Shown: positions 53,235-63,413, numbered from the stretch's first letter. The stretch is 64,000 nt of DNA from Actinoallomurus soli (GCF_024055715.1 NZ_JAMXMV010000002.1:186001-250000), one strand, 5' to 3'. A program made the numbers and translations. Notes: a model not told the origin generated them from the letters alone.

Positions 53235-53323
53235 GCATCCAGCGGCGAGCCGCCGAGCGAGCGGAGTGGTCGGCGAGGAACGAGCCGGCCGCGCAGCGAG
53301 TGAGAAGGCGAGCGCGGCAGTGA
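53231..53323 (+). CDS. 30-aa Arg-rich mini-ORF in repeat unit 2
   Basis: Same sequence as the preceding mini-ORF, shifted by 89 bp. Its stop TGA overlaps the GTG start of the NuoD-like gene at 53320 (GTGA), so ribosomes finishing this peptide could restart on the gene. This is a feature of sequence and spacing; translation is not shown. Confidence 0.42.
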   Translation: MSIQRRAAERAEWSARNEPAAQRVRRRARQ

Positions 53324-54474
53324 GCACCGAGCGGATCGTGGGCGTGGGCGCGGGGACCAAGGACCTCGCCACCGAGGACATGACGCTCAACATCGGGCCG
53401 CAGCACCCCTCCACGCACGGCGTGTTGCGCCTGCGGATCACCCTGGACGGCGAGCGGATCGCCGCCGCCGAGCCGATCATCGGGTACATGCACCGGGGCG
53501 CGGAGAAGCTCTTCGAGGTCCGCGACTACCGGCAGATCATCGTGCTGGCCAACCGCCACGACTGGCTGTCGGCGTTCGCCAGCGAGCTGGGCGTCGTCCT
53601 GGCGGTCGAGCGCATGCTGGGCATGGAGGTGCCGGTCCGCGCGGTGTGGGCGCGCACCCTCCTCGCCGAGCTGAACCGCGTGCTCAACCACCTGATGTTC
53701 CTCGGCTCGTACCCTCTGGAGGTCGGGGCGATCACGCCGATCTTCTACTCCTTCCGCGAGCGCGAGCAGCTGCAGCGCGTCATGGAGGAGATCTCCGGCG
53801 GCCGGCTGCACTACATGTTCAACCGGGTCGGCGGCCTGAAGGACGAGCTGCCCGCCGGCTGGCTCGGCCGCGTCACCGACGCCGTCACCGCGGTGCGCCA
53901 CGGCGTCGGCGACATCGACAAGCTCATCCGGGGCAACGAGATCTTCCGGGCCCGCACCCGCGGCGTCGGCGTGCTGACCCGCGACCAGATCGAGCAGTAC
54001 GGCGTGTCGGGACCGATCGCCCGCGCCTCCGGCGTCGACTTCGACCTGCGGCGCGACGAGCCGTACCTCGCGTACGGCGAGCTGCAGGACGTGCTCCGCG
54101 TGGTCACCCGGACCGAGGGCGACTGCCTGGCGCGGTTCGAGTGCCTCCTCGACCAGGTGCACGCCTCACTCGACCTGGCCGACGCCTGCGTCGCCCGGCT
54201 GAAGGAGCTGCCGCCCGGCCCGATCAACGTACGGCTGCCGAAGGTGCTGAAGGTGCCGGAGGGTCACACGTACGCGTGGACGGAGAACCCTCTCGGCATC
54301 AACGGCTACTACCTCGTCTCCCACGGCGAGAAGACCCCGTGGCGGCTGAAGCTCCGGTCGGCGTCCTTCAACAACATCCAGGTCCTCCGCGAGATGCTGC
54401 CGGGCCACCTCGTCGCCGACATGATCGCCATCCTCGGCTCGATGTTCTTCGTCGTCGGCGACATCGACAAGTAG
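53320..54474 (+). CDS. nuoD: Stand-alone NuoD-like complex I 49-kDa subunit homologue
   Basis: 384-residue homologue of NADH:quinone oxidoreductase subunit D. Family signatures are [61 protein letters not shown], and the C-terminal [20 protein letters not shown] and VVGDIDK. It is a little shorter than typical NuoD. No other nuo gene is nearby, so it is an orphan paralogue; whether it enters complex I is unknown. The GTG at 53320 is preceded by GAGAAGG and overlaps a mini-ORF stop. It lies beside PH-domain genes and 3.6 kb from a MidA-like gene. Confidence 0.92.
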   Translation: MSTERIVGVGAGTKDLATEDMTLNIGPQHPSTHGVLRLRITLDGERIAAAEPIIGYMHRGAEKLFEVRDYRQIIVLANRHDWLSAFASELGVVLAVERMLGMEVPVRAVWARTLLAELNRVLNHLMFLGSYPLEVGAITPIFYSFREREQLQRVMEEISGGRLHYMFNRVGGLKDELPAGWLGRVTDAVTAVRHGVGDIDKLIRGNEIFRARTRGVGVLTRDQIEQYGVSGPIARASGVDFDLRRDEPYLAYGELQDVLRVVTRTEGDCLARFECLLDQVHASLDLADACVARLKELPPGPINVRLPKVLKVPEGHTYAWTENPLGINGYYLVSHGEKTPWRLKLRSASFNNIQVLREMLPGHLVADMIAILGSMFFVVGDIDK

Positions 54475-54493
54475 CCGGTCCTACGACGACCCG

Positions 54494-54901
54494 TCAGCCG
54501 GTGGGCTGGGCGGGGGCGTTCTGGTTGCCGGGGGCGGTGGGGCGGAGGGAGGCGCAGGCCTGGGCGGCCTTCTTCTGGGCGGCGGACATGCTCGGCATGC
54601 CGCTCGGGCGGCCCGATGGCCTGGCGGTCGGCATGCCCGATGGCCTGCCGGACGGCTTACCGGAGGGCCGGCCGCCGGGGGCGCCCATGCCCGGTCCCCG
54701 GCCGGGCATCGTCACGCCCTGTTTCTCCATGCACTGCCGGTAGGCGGACGTGGCGCCGGCGTTCGGGCCGCCGCCCTCGCCGGCCGGACCGCCGCTCTGG
54801 GCCGAGCTCTTGCCGCCGCCTCCGCACGCGGCGCTGAGGAGCAGGGTGCCCGCGACGGCCGTGCCGCCGAGCAGTCGGATGGTCAGTCGCTTGGTCAGCA
54901 T
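54494..54901 (-). CDS. Lipoprotein with Pro/Ser/Gly repeats
   Basis: 135-residue predicted lipoprotein. The signal peptide ends in the lipobox LSAAC near residue 26. A Gly-rich stretch is followed by YRQCMEKQGVTMPG, then a repetitive GRPSG/GMPSG region. A final helix AAQKKAAQACASLRP carries a Cys that may pair with the one in RQCMEKQ. It is the last gene of the MacAB-like operon, 28 bp after its neighbour, so it may act at the outer face with the exporter. Function unknown. Confidence 0.78.
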   Translation of the reverse strand: MLTKRLTIRLLGGTAVAGTLLLSAACGGGGKSSAQSGGPAGEGGGPNAGATSAYRQCMEKQGVTMPGRGPGMGAPGGRPSGKPSGRPSGMPTARPSGRPSGMPSMSAAQKKAAQACASLRPTAPGNQNAPAQPTG

Positions 54902-54929
54902 TCTGGTTCCTGTTCTAGGAGAGTTACCG

Positions 54930-55521
54930 TCAGCGGCCGGACGAGGTGCCCTGGACGGATGTGGCGGTGAGGGTGCCGTCCGAGGCCTGGGAGCCCTGGA
55001 CGGTGACGGTCGTGCCGGTCTTGAGGGCGGAGGCCTTGCCGCTCCGCAGCACGCGGACCTTGGTCTTGCCGGTCACCTTGACCTGGACGACGCCGTTCGC
55101 GGTCTTGACGTAGATCGTCGTGCCCGTGACCTTCTGGACCGTGCCGGTGGTCCCCGAACTCACGCCATCGCCGGAGTCCGACGGGCGGCCGCCGCCGGGC
55201 ATGCCGCCGCCGTACGTCCCACGGCCGCCGGGCAGTTGACCGCCCGTCGACCCGCGTGAGCCCTGGACCGCGGTGGTCGTGTGGTCACCGAAGTGGCGGT
55301 CGACCTGGGCTCCCGCCCCGAAACCGGCGGCCAGCAGCGCGCCGGCGCCGAGGTAGGCGGTCAGGCCGAGTCGCCTGCGGGCCCTGGGCGCCGCGGCGAG
55401 TTCGGTCTCCAGGTCGCCGTCGAACGGCGAGGCGGACAGCACGTCATCCCGGGTCACCGTGGCCTCGGGCTCCTCGTACGGCGTCCACGTTCTGCGGCCG
55501 GTCACGTCGTTCTCCTCGATG

Positions 55522-55529
<8 letters not shown>
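54930..55529 (-). CDS. Single-pass membrane protein with DUF5666-like domain
   Basis: 199-residue protein. A cytosolic N-terminus (residues 1-50) is followed by a membrane helix at about 53-75 (GLTAYLGAGALLAAGFGAGA). A Gly/Ser-rich linker leads to a C-terminal beta domain with two similar strand pairs (GTTIYVKTANGVVQVKVTG, then TTVTVQGSQASDGTLTATS), resembling DUF5666 or other OB-like domains. It overlaps the permease gene by 8 nt, so it is part of the exporter operon and probably an extracytoplasmic accessory. Confidence 0.8.
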
Positions 55530-56780
<1,251 letters not shown>

Positions 56781-56784
<4 letters not shown>

Positions 56785-57521
56785 CGCACGCCCTCCACGA
56801 CGGTCGCGGGCGGCGGGCCGTCCACCGGGGCCTGCCGGCGGTCCTCGATGATCTCGCCGTCGACCAGCCGGATCACCCGTTTGGCGCGGGCGGCGACCTC
56901 GTCCTCATGGGTGATCAGCACGATGGTGCGGCCGGAAAGGCCGAGCCGGTCGAGGATGCCGAGGACGTCGGCGGTGGAGCGGGTGTCGAGGTTGCCGGTC
57001 GGCTCGTCCGCCAGCAGCAGCGCGGGCGCCGTGACGAGGGCGCGGGCCACGGCGACGCGCTGCTGCTGGCCGCCCGATAGTTCGTTCGGCTCGTGATCCA
57101 TGCGGTCGGCGAGGCCGACCTGCCGGAGGGCGGCGCGGGCCCGCCTCCGGCGCTCCGCCGGCTTCACGCCGCCGTACGCCAGCGGCAGCTCCACGTTGGC
57201 GAGCGCGGACATCCGCGGGATCAGGTTGAACGACTGGAAGATGAAGCCGATCCTGCGGTTGCGCAGGATCGACAGGCGGCGTTCGTCGAGCACGCCGACG
57301 TCCGTCCCGTCGAGCAGGTACCGGCCGCCGGACGGCACGTCGAGACAGCCGAGGATGTTCATGAGCGTCGACTTGCCGGAGCCGGACGCCCCCATGATCG
57401 CCACGTAGTCGCCGCGCTCGACGCGGAGGGACACGCCGCGCAGGGCGTGCACGGCGGTGCCGCCCTGGCCGTACACCTTGGTCAGCGCGCGGACGTCGAG
57501 GACCGCGGGTTCGGGCGTCAC
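56781..57521 (-). CDS. MacB-type ABC ATPase
   Basis: 246-residue ATPase. Walker A is GASGSGKST near residue 42, the Q-loop is in FIFQSFNLIPRMSALAN, the signature is LSGGQQQR near 145, Walker B is LLLADEPTGNLDTRST, and the H-loop is ITHEDEVA. MGASGSGKSTLMNILGCLD is the usual MacB/LolD form. The GTG at 57519-57521 overlaps the stop of the adaptor gene, and its own stop overlaps the permease start, so the three are translated as a coupled unit. Confidence 0.95.
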
Positions 57522-58738
57522 GGCCGGCCTCCCCCGGGAACTCCGCCGGGCGCCCCGCCTCCGCCGAAGCCGCCGCCGAACCCGCCGCCGGCCCGGCCGA
57601 AGCCGCTGGTGCCGCTGGTGCCGGTCGTCGTCGTGGTGATGAGCACCTGGTCGCCCTCGTTCAGCCCCGACTTGATCTCGGTGCCCTGGGTGCCTTTGAC
57701 TCCGGTCGTCACGGTCTTGATCACCTGCTTGCCGTTCTGCAGGACGGTGACCGTGCTCTGCCCGCCGGCGGTACGGACGGCGGCCGCCGGAACGTACAGG
57801 ACGTTCTGCGCCGTGGCCGTGGTCACCTGGACGGTCGCGGTCTGGCCGATCCGCACCGAGCCGGGGATCGAGGTGAGGGTGATGGTCGCGCCGTACTGCA
57901 CGACGTTGTTGCTCGTCGTCGGCGACATGTCGATCTGGGTGACCTTGCCGGTGGCGGTGACGCCGCTGAGCGCGTCGAAGGAGACCGTGGCGCGCTGGCC
58001 GGTCTTCAGCTTGATCGCGTCGGCCTCGGTGAACTCCCCGGTGACCATGAGCTTCTTCGGGTCGGCCAGCTCGATGAACCCGCTCCCGGACGAACTGGAC
58101 GAACTGGACGAGCTGCTCGTGCTCGACGACCCGGACGAGCCCCCGGAACCGCCGCTCCCGGACGGACCGCCCGATCCCCCGGACGAAGAGCCCTGGGAGG
58201 TCGAGCCGGAGGAGCCCGAACCGGAGGACGAGCCCCCGACGGTGCCGTTGACGGTCACGACCGTGCCGGCGAAGGGCGCCCGCAGCTCTGTCCCCGCGAG
58301 CGCGCGTACGGCCTGGTTGTAGGCGTTCTTCGCCGAGACGTACGAGGAGTAGCCGGAGGCCGTGGAGGTGTCGCCGTCCTCGGCGGCGGTGAGGTTCGCC
58401 TTGGCCGAGTTCACGTTCTCCTCGGCGGAGGTCGTGTCGAGCCGGGCGAGCAGTTCGCCCTTCGAGACCTTGTCGCCCGCCTGCACGTAGATCTTGGCGA
58501 CCGTGCCGGAGGTCGTGAACGACAGCGAACGGCTCCTGGCGCTCTCCACCGATCCCGAGGCCGACACCGACGAGACGACGGTGCCGCGCATGACCCGCGT
58601 CGTACGGCTGAGGGCGGAGGCCCCCGCCGAATCGTCCCCGCCGGTGAGCGAGAGATATCCGACGCCGACGCCGGTGACCAACAGCACGCCCAGCGCGCCG
58701 TTGACCACGAGGGATCTGCGCCCGAGTAGACGTTTCAC
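57518..58738 (-). CDS. MacA/HlyD-like efflux adaptor
   Basis: 406-residue adaptor of a tripartite-like exporter. A membrane anchor lies at about 12-33. The lipoyl-like halves are GTVAKIYVQAGDKVSKGELLARLD and LRAPFAGTVVTVNG. A very long Ser/Gly linker interrupts the second half near 180-235. The beta-barrel domain follows (GQRATVSFDALSG, then IGQTATVQVTT). A short helical hairpin replaces the long MacA one, as in monoderm bacteria. Start is uncertain: GTG at 58738 or TTG three codons earlier, neither with a clear ribosome site. First gene of the operon. Confidence 0.88.
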   Translation of the reverse strand: MKRLLGRRSLVVNGALGVLLVTGVGVGYLSLTGGDDSAGASALSRTTRVMRGTVVSSVSASGSVESARSRSLSFTTSGTVAKIYVQAGDKVSKGELLARLDTTSAEENVNSAKANLTAAEDGDTSTASGYSSYVSAKNAYNQAVRALAGTELRAPFAGTVVTVNGTVGGSSSGSGSSGSTSQGSSSGGSGGPSGSGGSGGSSGSSSTSSSSSSSSSSGSGFIELADPKKLMVTGEFTEADAIKLKTGQRATVSFDALSGVTATGKVTQIDMSPTTSNNVVQYGATITLTSIPGSVRIGQTATVQVTTATAQNVLYVPAAAVRTAGGQSTVTVLQNGKQVIKTVTTGVKGTQGTEIKSGLNEGDQVLITTTTTGTSGTSGFGRAGGGFGGGFGGGGAPGGVPGGGRP

Positions 58739-58869
58739 CCGGCACAAGCTGGCGGAGGAAGGTGGGATTACCCTAATTCAAAAATGAAAAGATGATGAGA
58801 GACGGTCCCCAGGAAACTCTCACATAAGGCCCAGATTAGTCTCATCCAAGCACGTCATCATGGCGCGCC
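58739..58869. promoter_or_regulatory. Divergent promoter region of two efflux adaptors
   Basis: AT-rich relative to its surroundings, with TTCAAAAATGAAAAG near 58775. It has a TGAGAG-N15-CTCTCA inverted repeat near 58797-58823. It separates the leftward exporter operon from the rightward adaptor gene and probably carries both promoters and a shared operator. Confidence 0.5.
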
Positions 58870-60096
58870 ATGAGATTTCGGGTGTCCGCGCCGAATTTCC
58901 GGCTGAAACGTACCCAGATGGCCACCGGCGCAATCGGCGTCGCGGTGATCGGCGCGGTGACGGCCGTCGCCGTCGGCACCGGCGGCGGGAGCGGGGCGGC
59001 GCCGGCGTACGCGACGGTCGCCGAGGGCGCGGTGACCGCCACGGCCGGGGCGGCGGGGAACGTCAGGAGCACCGACAGCCGCGATCTGGCCTTCAGCACC
59101 TCCGGAACGGTGACGAAGGTGTACGTCAAGGTCGGCGCGAAGGTGCGCGCGGGCGCCCGCCTGGCCCGCGTCGACCAGACCCGGGCCCTGGAGGACGTGG
59201 CGGCGGCCCGCGCGGCGCTCGCCGCCGCCGAGGCGGCCGAGTCCGCCGGGACCACCGTGACCGGCGCGACCGGCGCGACCGGCTCGAACGCGGCGGCGGC
59301 GACCGGCCGCGCGACCATCTCCCCGGCCGCCTACCGGACGACGACGTCGCCGAGCCCCACACCGTCGGCGCGGCCGAGCACGACGAGACGCCCGTCGACG
59401 CCGCCGAGCACTCCGCGGCAGACGCCGACGTCGAGGGCGCCGGCGTCCAGCAGGTCCTCGGGCGGCGGGACCTCCGGGGGCACGACCTCGGCGGCGCAGC
59501 TCGAGGCCCGGGTCGTCCAGGCGAAGAACACCCTGACCCAGGCGGAGCGCACCCTGGCCGGAACGGTCATCACGGCGCCGATCGACGGCACCGTCCTCGC
59601 CGTGAACGGCCGGGCCGGCGACACGGCCTCGGCCTCCAGTACGTTCATCACCATCGGTGACCTGGACGAACTGCAGTTGCAGGCGACCTTCTCCCAGAAC
59701 GACGTGGCGCGCATCCGCATCGGCCAGGAGGCCGAGATCACCCTCAGCACCGACAGCACGAAGACCTACGCCGGCTCGGTCACACACGTCGACACGAACG
59801 CGACGACCAGCGACCAGCTCGTCAAGTACGGCGTGATGATCGCCTTCGACGACGTGCCGTCCACGGTGCTGATCGGCCAGTCCGGAACCGTGTCGGTCAC
59901 CACCGCGTCCGCGACGGACGTCCTCTACGTGCCCTCGCCGGCCGTACGGACCGCGGCGAACGGGACCTCGACCGTCCGGGTACGCCAGGGCGGCCGCACC
60001 GTCACCCGTACCGTTGAGGTCGGCGTCCGCGGTGACGCCTACGTCGAGATCACCTCGGGCCTGGCCAAGGGCGAGCGGGTGGTCACGTCCGGCTGA
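58870..60096 (+). CDS. Second HlyD-like efflux adaptor (stand-alone)
   Basis: 408-residue adaptor related to the divergent one. An N-terminal membrane anchor covers about residues 17-37. Lipoyl halves are GTVTKVYVKVGAKVRAGARLARVD and ITAPIDGTVLAVNG. Between them lies a Thr/Ser/Pro/Arg-rich unstructured stretch (about 140-200) with a short coiled coil (ARVVQAKNTLTQAERTL). The beta-barrel and membrane-proximal domains follow (IGQEAEITL, IGQSGTVSVTT). No ABC partner adjoins it. It may exchange with the divergent exporter. Its 3' end overlaps the convergent AraC gene by 14 bp. Confidence 0.87.
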   Translation: MRFRVSAPNFRLKRTQMATGAIGVAVIGAVTAVAVGTGGGSGAAPAYATVAEGAVTATAGAAGNVRSTDSRDLAFSTSGTVTKVYVKVGAKVRAGARLARVDQTRALEDVAAARAALAAAEAAESAGTTVTGATGATGSNAAAATGRATISPAAYRTTTSPSPTPSARPSTTRRPSTPPSTPRQTPTSRAPASSRSSGGGTSGGTTSAAQLEARVVQAKNTLTQAERTLAGTVITAPIDGTVLAVNGRAGDTASASSTFITIGDLDELQLQATFSQNDVARIRIGQEAEITLSTDSTKTYAGSVTHVDTNATTSDQLVKYGVMIAFDDVPSTVLIGQSGTVSVTTASATDVLYVPSPAVRTAANGTSTVRVRQGGRTVTRTVEVGVRGDAYVEITSGLAKGERVVTSG

Positions 60097-60649
60097 GACC
60101 CTCGTGACCCGCCCGTCCAGGGCTGCCGCGACCCGGCGCCGCCTCGCGGCGGATGTCGGCCGCGGTGCGGCCGAACTCCCTCTTGAGGGCCCGGCTGAGG
60201 TGGCCGGCATCACGGATCCCCCACCGCGCGGCGATCGCGGCGGCGGTACGGGTCGCGAGAGCGGGGTCCTGGAGATCCCGGCGGATCCGGATGAGCCGCT
60301 CGCGCCGGACCCAGGCGGCGAAGGTGGTGCCCCGCCGCTGGAAGAGCCGGTGCAGGTAGCGGGAGGAGATGCCGTGACGGCGGGCGACGGAGTCGACGGA
60401 CAGGGCCGGGTCGTTCAGATTCGCGAGGGCGTAGGCGATGATCCGGTCGGTGAGGCCGGCGGCCGTCTCGACCCGCTGCGGGCCGGCGTCGGTTAACGAG
60501 GCGACGAGCAGCGAGGCCAGCGCGTCGGCGAGGTGGAGGCCGAACCCGTCGGGCAGATCGTCGATGCGCTGAATCGACGACGCCACCGCCTGCAGGTCCT
60601 CGGGCCGCAAAAGATTGGCCGCAGCGAACTCCGCGTCCATATCGCGCAA
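60083..60649 (-). CDS. Short AraC-family regulator lacking the N-terminal sensor
   Basis: 188 residues. The C-terminal AraC helix-turn-helix pair is complete at about 70-170 (LSVDSVARRHGISSRYLHRLFQRRG, then TAAAIAARWGIRDAGHLSRALKREFG). Relatives with the AraC-binding-2 domain are about 320 residues; here that sensor domain is absent and only its C-terminal helices remain. The TTG at 60647-60649 has AAAGGAG 11 nt upstream, so the short form may be the real product. It could be a truncated but still expressed regulator. The target is unknown; the overlapping adaptor gene is a candidate. Confidence 0.75.
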   Translation of the reverse strand: MRDMDAEFAAANLLRPEDLQAVASSIQRIDDLPDGFGLHLADALASLLVASLTDAGPQRVETAAGLTDRIIAYALANLNDPALSVDSVARRHGISSRYLHRLFQRRGTTFAAWVRRERLIRIRRDLQDPALATRTAAAIAARWGIRDAGHLSRALKREFGRTAADIRREAAPGRGSPGRAGHEGLSRT

Positions 60650-60851
60650 GGCGAGGTTTCTCCTTTCGGATCAGATGGGATGGAAGACGTCCATGTCGCT
60701 GTTCCTGACGCTAAGTCGTCGATACCTTCAAGATGCCGATCGGAGCTCAGAATGGGATGGGCTGGGATGTTCGTCGGACCGGGCGACCGCGACGGCGCAG
60801 GTCGCCTCAGGGCCCCGATCCCGGCCCCACCTGGGGATGGGACGGATTGGG

Positions 60852-61730
60852 ATGGAGCGGGAGACCGAGGCAGTGCCGAGCGACCCTCAACGGCCGACTC
60901 CGGAGGACTGCACGGTCGGCACGCGCCTGGCGACCGAGTTGCGCGCCCTACGGACGCGCACCGGGAAGAGCCTCAAAGAACTCGAACAACTGATCCATGC
61001 CAGCGACTCGTCGATATCCCGCTATTTGTCAGGACGGATCGTGCCGCCATGGCAGGTGATCGAACGGCTGTCGCGGCTGGCCGGAGACGACCCCGCACGG
61101 CTGCGTCCCCTCTGGGAGCATCTCAACGACGACCGCCACCGGAAAGGGACGTGCTCGGCGCTTCCCCTGGTACCTCCCGCGAGAGAGCAACCGTCCCGGC
61201 CGCCGGTCGAGGAGACGGTCCCGGCGTCCTCCGGGCGGCGGTTCACCGCCCCCAGGAGACTCCTCGTCGGCGGCCTGACGACGGTGGCCGCGCTCGCCCT
61301 CTTCGGGGCCGGAGTCCTCGTAGGACTGTGGCTGGCGCCTGACCGGACCCGCCCTCCCGTCGTCCAGCAGTCCACCGCGTGCGGGGACTGGCCCTGGCCG
61401 AACGGAGCAGAGGGTCAGGTGGTGGTCCCGCCCGCCGCCGCGTACGGCCACGACCACACCGCGACGGTCGAGCTGCGGAGCGGAAGCGTCAACGGGCGGC
61501 AGATGGCGTGGGGACAGATCAGCCACGCCCGGTACGGCGACCGGGTCTGGATGGACTGGAGCCGGAACGACGGCAGGACCTGGATCCAGTGCGGTCCCTT
61601 CACGACGACCGGCGCGACCTTCTCGAGCCGCGCCCACGAGATCGCACCGGGATGGCACTTCCGAGCCTGTGCCGACACTCCGCGCCCGGCGGCGGACCAT
61701 CCGCGCGACGCCTGCACGAACTACTGGTGA
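60852..61730 (+). CDS. Membrane-anchored XRE-like helix-turn-helix protein
   Basis: 292-residue single-pass protein. A cytosolic XRE helix-turn-helix covers about residues 18-80 (LATELRALRTRTGKSLKELE, then SDSSISRYLSGRIVPPW). A Pro-rich linker and one membrane helix at about 138-160 follow (LLVGGLTTVAALALFGAGVLVG). An extracellular beta-rich domain has four or more Cys (STACGDWPW, IQCGPF, RACADTP, DACTNYW). This layout suggests a one-protein transmembrane regulator. Start is uncertain among ATG 60837, ATG 60852 and GTG 60873. It is divergent from the AraC gene. Confidence 0.78.
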   Translation: MERETEAVPSDPQRPTPEDCTVGTRLATELRALRTRTGKSLKELEQLIHASDSSISRYLSGRIVPPWQVIERLSRLAGDDPARLRPLWEHLNDDRHRKGTCSALPLVPPAREQPSRPPVEETVPASSGRRFTAPRRLLVGGLTTVAALALFGAGVLVGLWLAPDRTRPPVVQQSTACGDWPWPNGAEGQVVVPPAAAYGHDHTATVELRSGSVNGRQMAWGQISHARYGDRVWMDWSRNDGRTWIQCGPFTTTGATFSSRAHEIAPGWHFRACADTPRPAADHPRDACTNYW

Positions 61731-61752
61731 GCGACGCCGGGGCGCCCGGTGC

Positions 61753-63240
61753 TCAGCCCGCCACCCGGTAGGCGCGCGAGACGGTCTCGGTGACCTGGTT
61801 CCCCGCGCTGTCCACGACGGTCGCGCGCAGCGCCACGAACCCCGGGTCGGCCGGGTTGGTCACGGAGGCGACGCCGTTCGCGACGGGAAGACTCTGCCAG
61901 GTCTTGGACCCGTCGGTGGACGCCTCGACCTTCAGCGTCCTGACCGCGTGCGCGGTCGCACCGGAGTTGGTCACGACCCGGACCGGGATCTCGGTGGTGG
62001 AGCCGGGCGCGGCGGCGTTCCGGTCGTCGAGCCCGCGCGGCGCGAACCGCACCGTGGTCAGCGGCAGCGCCGTCTTCTTCTTCGTCCGCGCGGACGTGAA
62101 CACCCAGCCCACCTGGACGCGGTCGGACAGCGTCGACTCGGCGGCGTCGCGGGTGGCCGTCACGTCGAGGTGGTAGGTCGCCGCCGACTTCCCCAGGGTG
62201 ACGTCCGGCTCGTACGCGTCGAGGGCGAGCGTCTTCGCGCCGGCCCGTAGCTTCACGTTCGCGATCGTGAACTGGTCGAATCCCCAGTTCCCGGCGGCGT
62301 CGGACAGCAGGTTGACCGGCGAGTAGTGCAGCTGGTCGCCCGTACGGTAACCGCCGGGCGCGGCAGGCGCGAACACCGCGGCGTTCCAGGTCTCGTCGGG
62401 CGCCGTGCCCTTCGCGTACGTCCGGGTGGCCAGGGTGACGTTGCCGAACAGCGGGTGGGACGACGACTCGTACCACAGCTCCCGCTTGCAGGCCGCGCCC
62501 GGCTGGACGTACTCGGTGAGGGTCGCGGGCGCGTCGAGCCACATCTCGTCGTCACCGCCCCAGACGGCGCCCCGGCAGCGCGGGTTCACCTTCATCCCGT
62601 CGCCGAACGACCGGTAGGTGACCTTGACCTGCGCGAGGTCGGCCTTGGTGACGTGCTGGGTCACCCCGGCCGGGATGCCCCCGGAGTAGGAGGTGCCGAG
62701 GCGGTACAGCACGCCCGACCCGGTCCAGGTGCTGCCCTGGGTGAACGTCACCCCGGAGCGCTTCACCGGCACCGCGTACAGCCGCCCGGGAACGTCGTCG
62801 GTGGTGAAGTCCATCGACCCGTGCCGTACGTGGACCCGGATCCGGCCCTGCACGGACGGATCGCCGACCGACAGGTCGATCGGCTTCCCGCTCTTGGCGC
62901 TCAACGTGACGTGGTCGTGGCCCTTGGACACCTTGTACGTGCTGAGGACGACGGTGTTCTCGGGCGACTCGCCCGGCTCGTTCCGCGCGAGCGTCGCGTA
63001 GATCTCGTACGTCCGCTTGTCCGGGAGCTTCGCCACGGCGGTGTCACGGCCCATCACCGGCCACGACCTCCCGCTCGCCGGGTCGTAGATCTGCGCGGTG
63101 ATCCAGGGCACCTTCCCGGCCCGGCTCAGCCCCTTGATCGTGAGGTACCGCGTGGTCGTCGCCGAGGCGGCCGCGGGCAGCGAGCCGAGAACGAGAGCCC
63201 CGGCGATCCCGGTGACGAGCGCGCGTCTCCCCAACCCCAT
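61753..63240 (-). CDS. Secreted protein of unknown function with Ig-like domains
   Basis: 495-residue secreted protein. The signal peptide covers residues 1-27 (MGLGRRALVTGIAGALVLG, ending AAASA). The rest is beta-rich: an N-terminal domain with YEIYATLARNEPGE, a middle domain with two Cys (VNPRCRGAVWGG, GAACKRELWY), and a C-terminal Ig-like domain (EIPVRVVTNSGATAHAVRTL, then STDGSKTWQSLPV). The C-terminal part resembles the non-catalytic part of actinobacterial subtilases, but no protease domain is present. The ATG at 63238-63240 has GGAGGG upstream. Function unknown. Confidence 0.75.
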   Translation of the reverse strand: MGLGRRALVTGIAGALVLGSLPAAASATTTRYLTIKGLSRAGKVPWITAQIYDPASGRSWPVMGRDTAVAKLPDKRTYEIYATLARNEPGESPENTVVLSTYKVSKGHDHVTLSAKSGKPIDLSVGDPSVQGRIRVHVRHGSMDFTTDDVPGRLYAVPVKRSGVTFTQGSTWTGSGVLYRLGTSYSGGIPAGVTQHVTKADLAQVKVTYRSFGDGMKVNPRCRGAVWGGDDEMWLDAPATLTEYVQPGAACKRELWYESSSHPLFGNVTLATRTYAKGTAPDETWNAAVFAPAAPGGYRTGDQLHYSPVNLLSDAAGNWGFDQFTIANVKLRAGAKTLALDAYEPDVTLGKSAATYHLDVTATRDAAESTLSDRVQVGWVFTSARTKKKTALPLTTVRFAPRGLDDRNAAAPGSTTEIPVRVVTNSGATAHAVRTLKVEASTDGSKTWQSLPVANGVASVTNPADPGFVALRATVVDSAGNQVTETVSRAYRVAG

Positions 63241-63413
63241 GGCCACCCTCCACCACACCCAGAATGAAGATCACAAACCCTACATTCCGGGCACCGCCCA
63301 CACCCCGCTTGGCCGAACCAGGCCAGCGAACCCCCGCCCCGCCCGCGTTCGATGGCGATCTGAATGATTCGTCCGCCTGTCGAAGCCGACGCCGGAGGTA
63401 CGTTCAGATCGTG

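Larger units (their letters stand above)
53121..53328 (+). repeat. 89-bp tandem repeats ending at the nuoD-like start
   Basis: Two complete 89-bp copies (53121-53209 and 53210-53298) and a 30-bp third copy (53299-53328). The partial copy contains the Shine-Dalgarno region and GTG start of the NuoD-like gene. The full copies appear identical. A related single copy occurs at 32316-32397 between nadC and coaX. Each unit contains a GGTCGGC / GCCGGCC hairpin with the loop GAGGAACGA. Confidence 0.85.

Noticed and set aside
53121-53328. CRISPR array
   Set aside because: Units are contiguous 89-bp copies without variable spacers.
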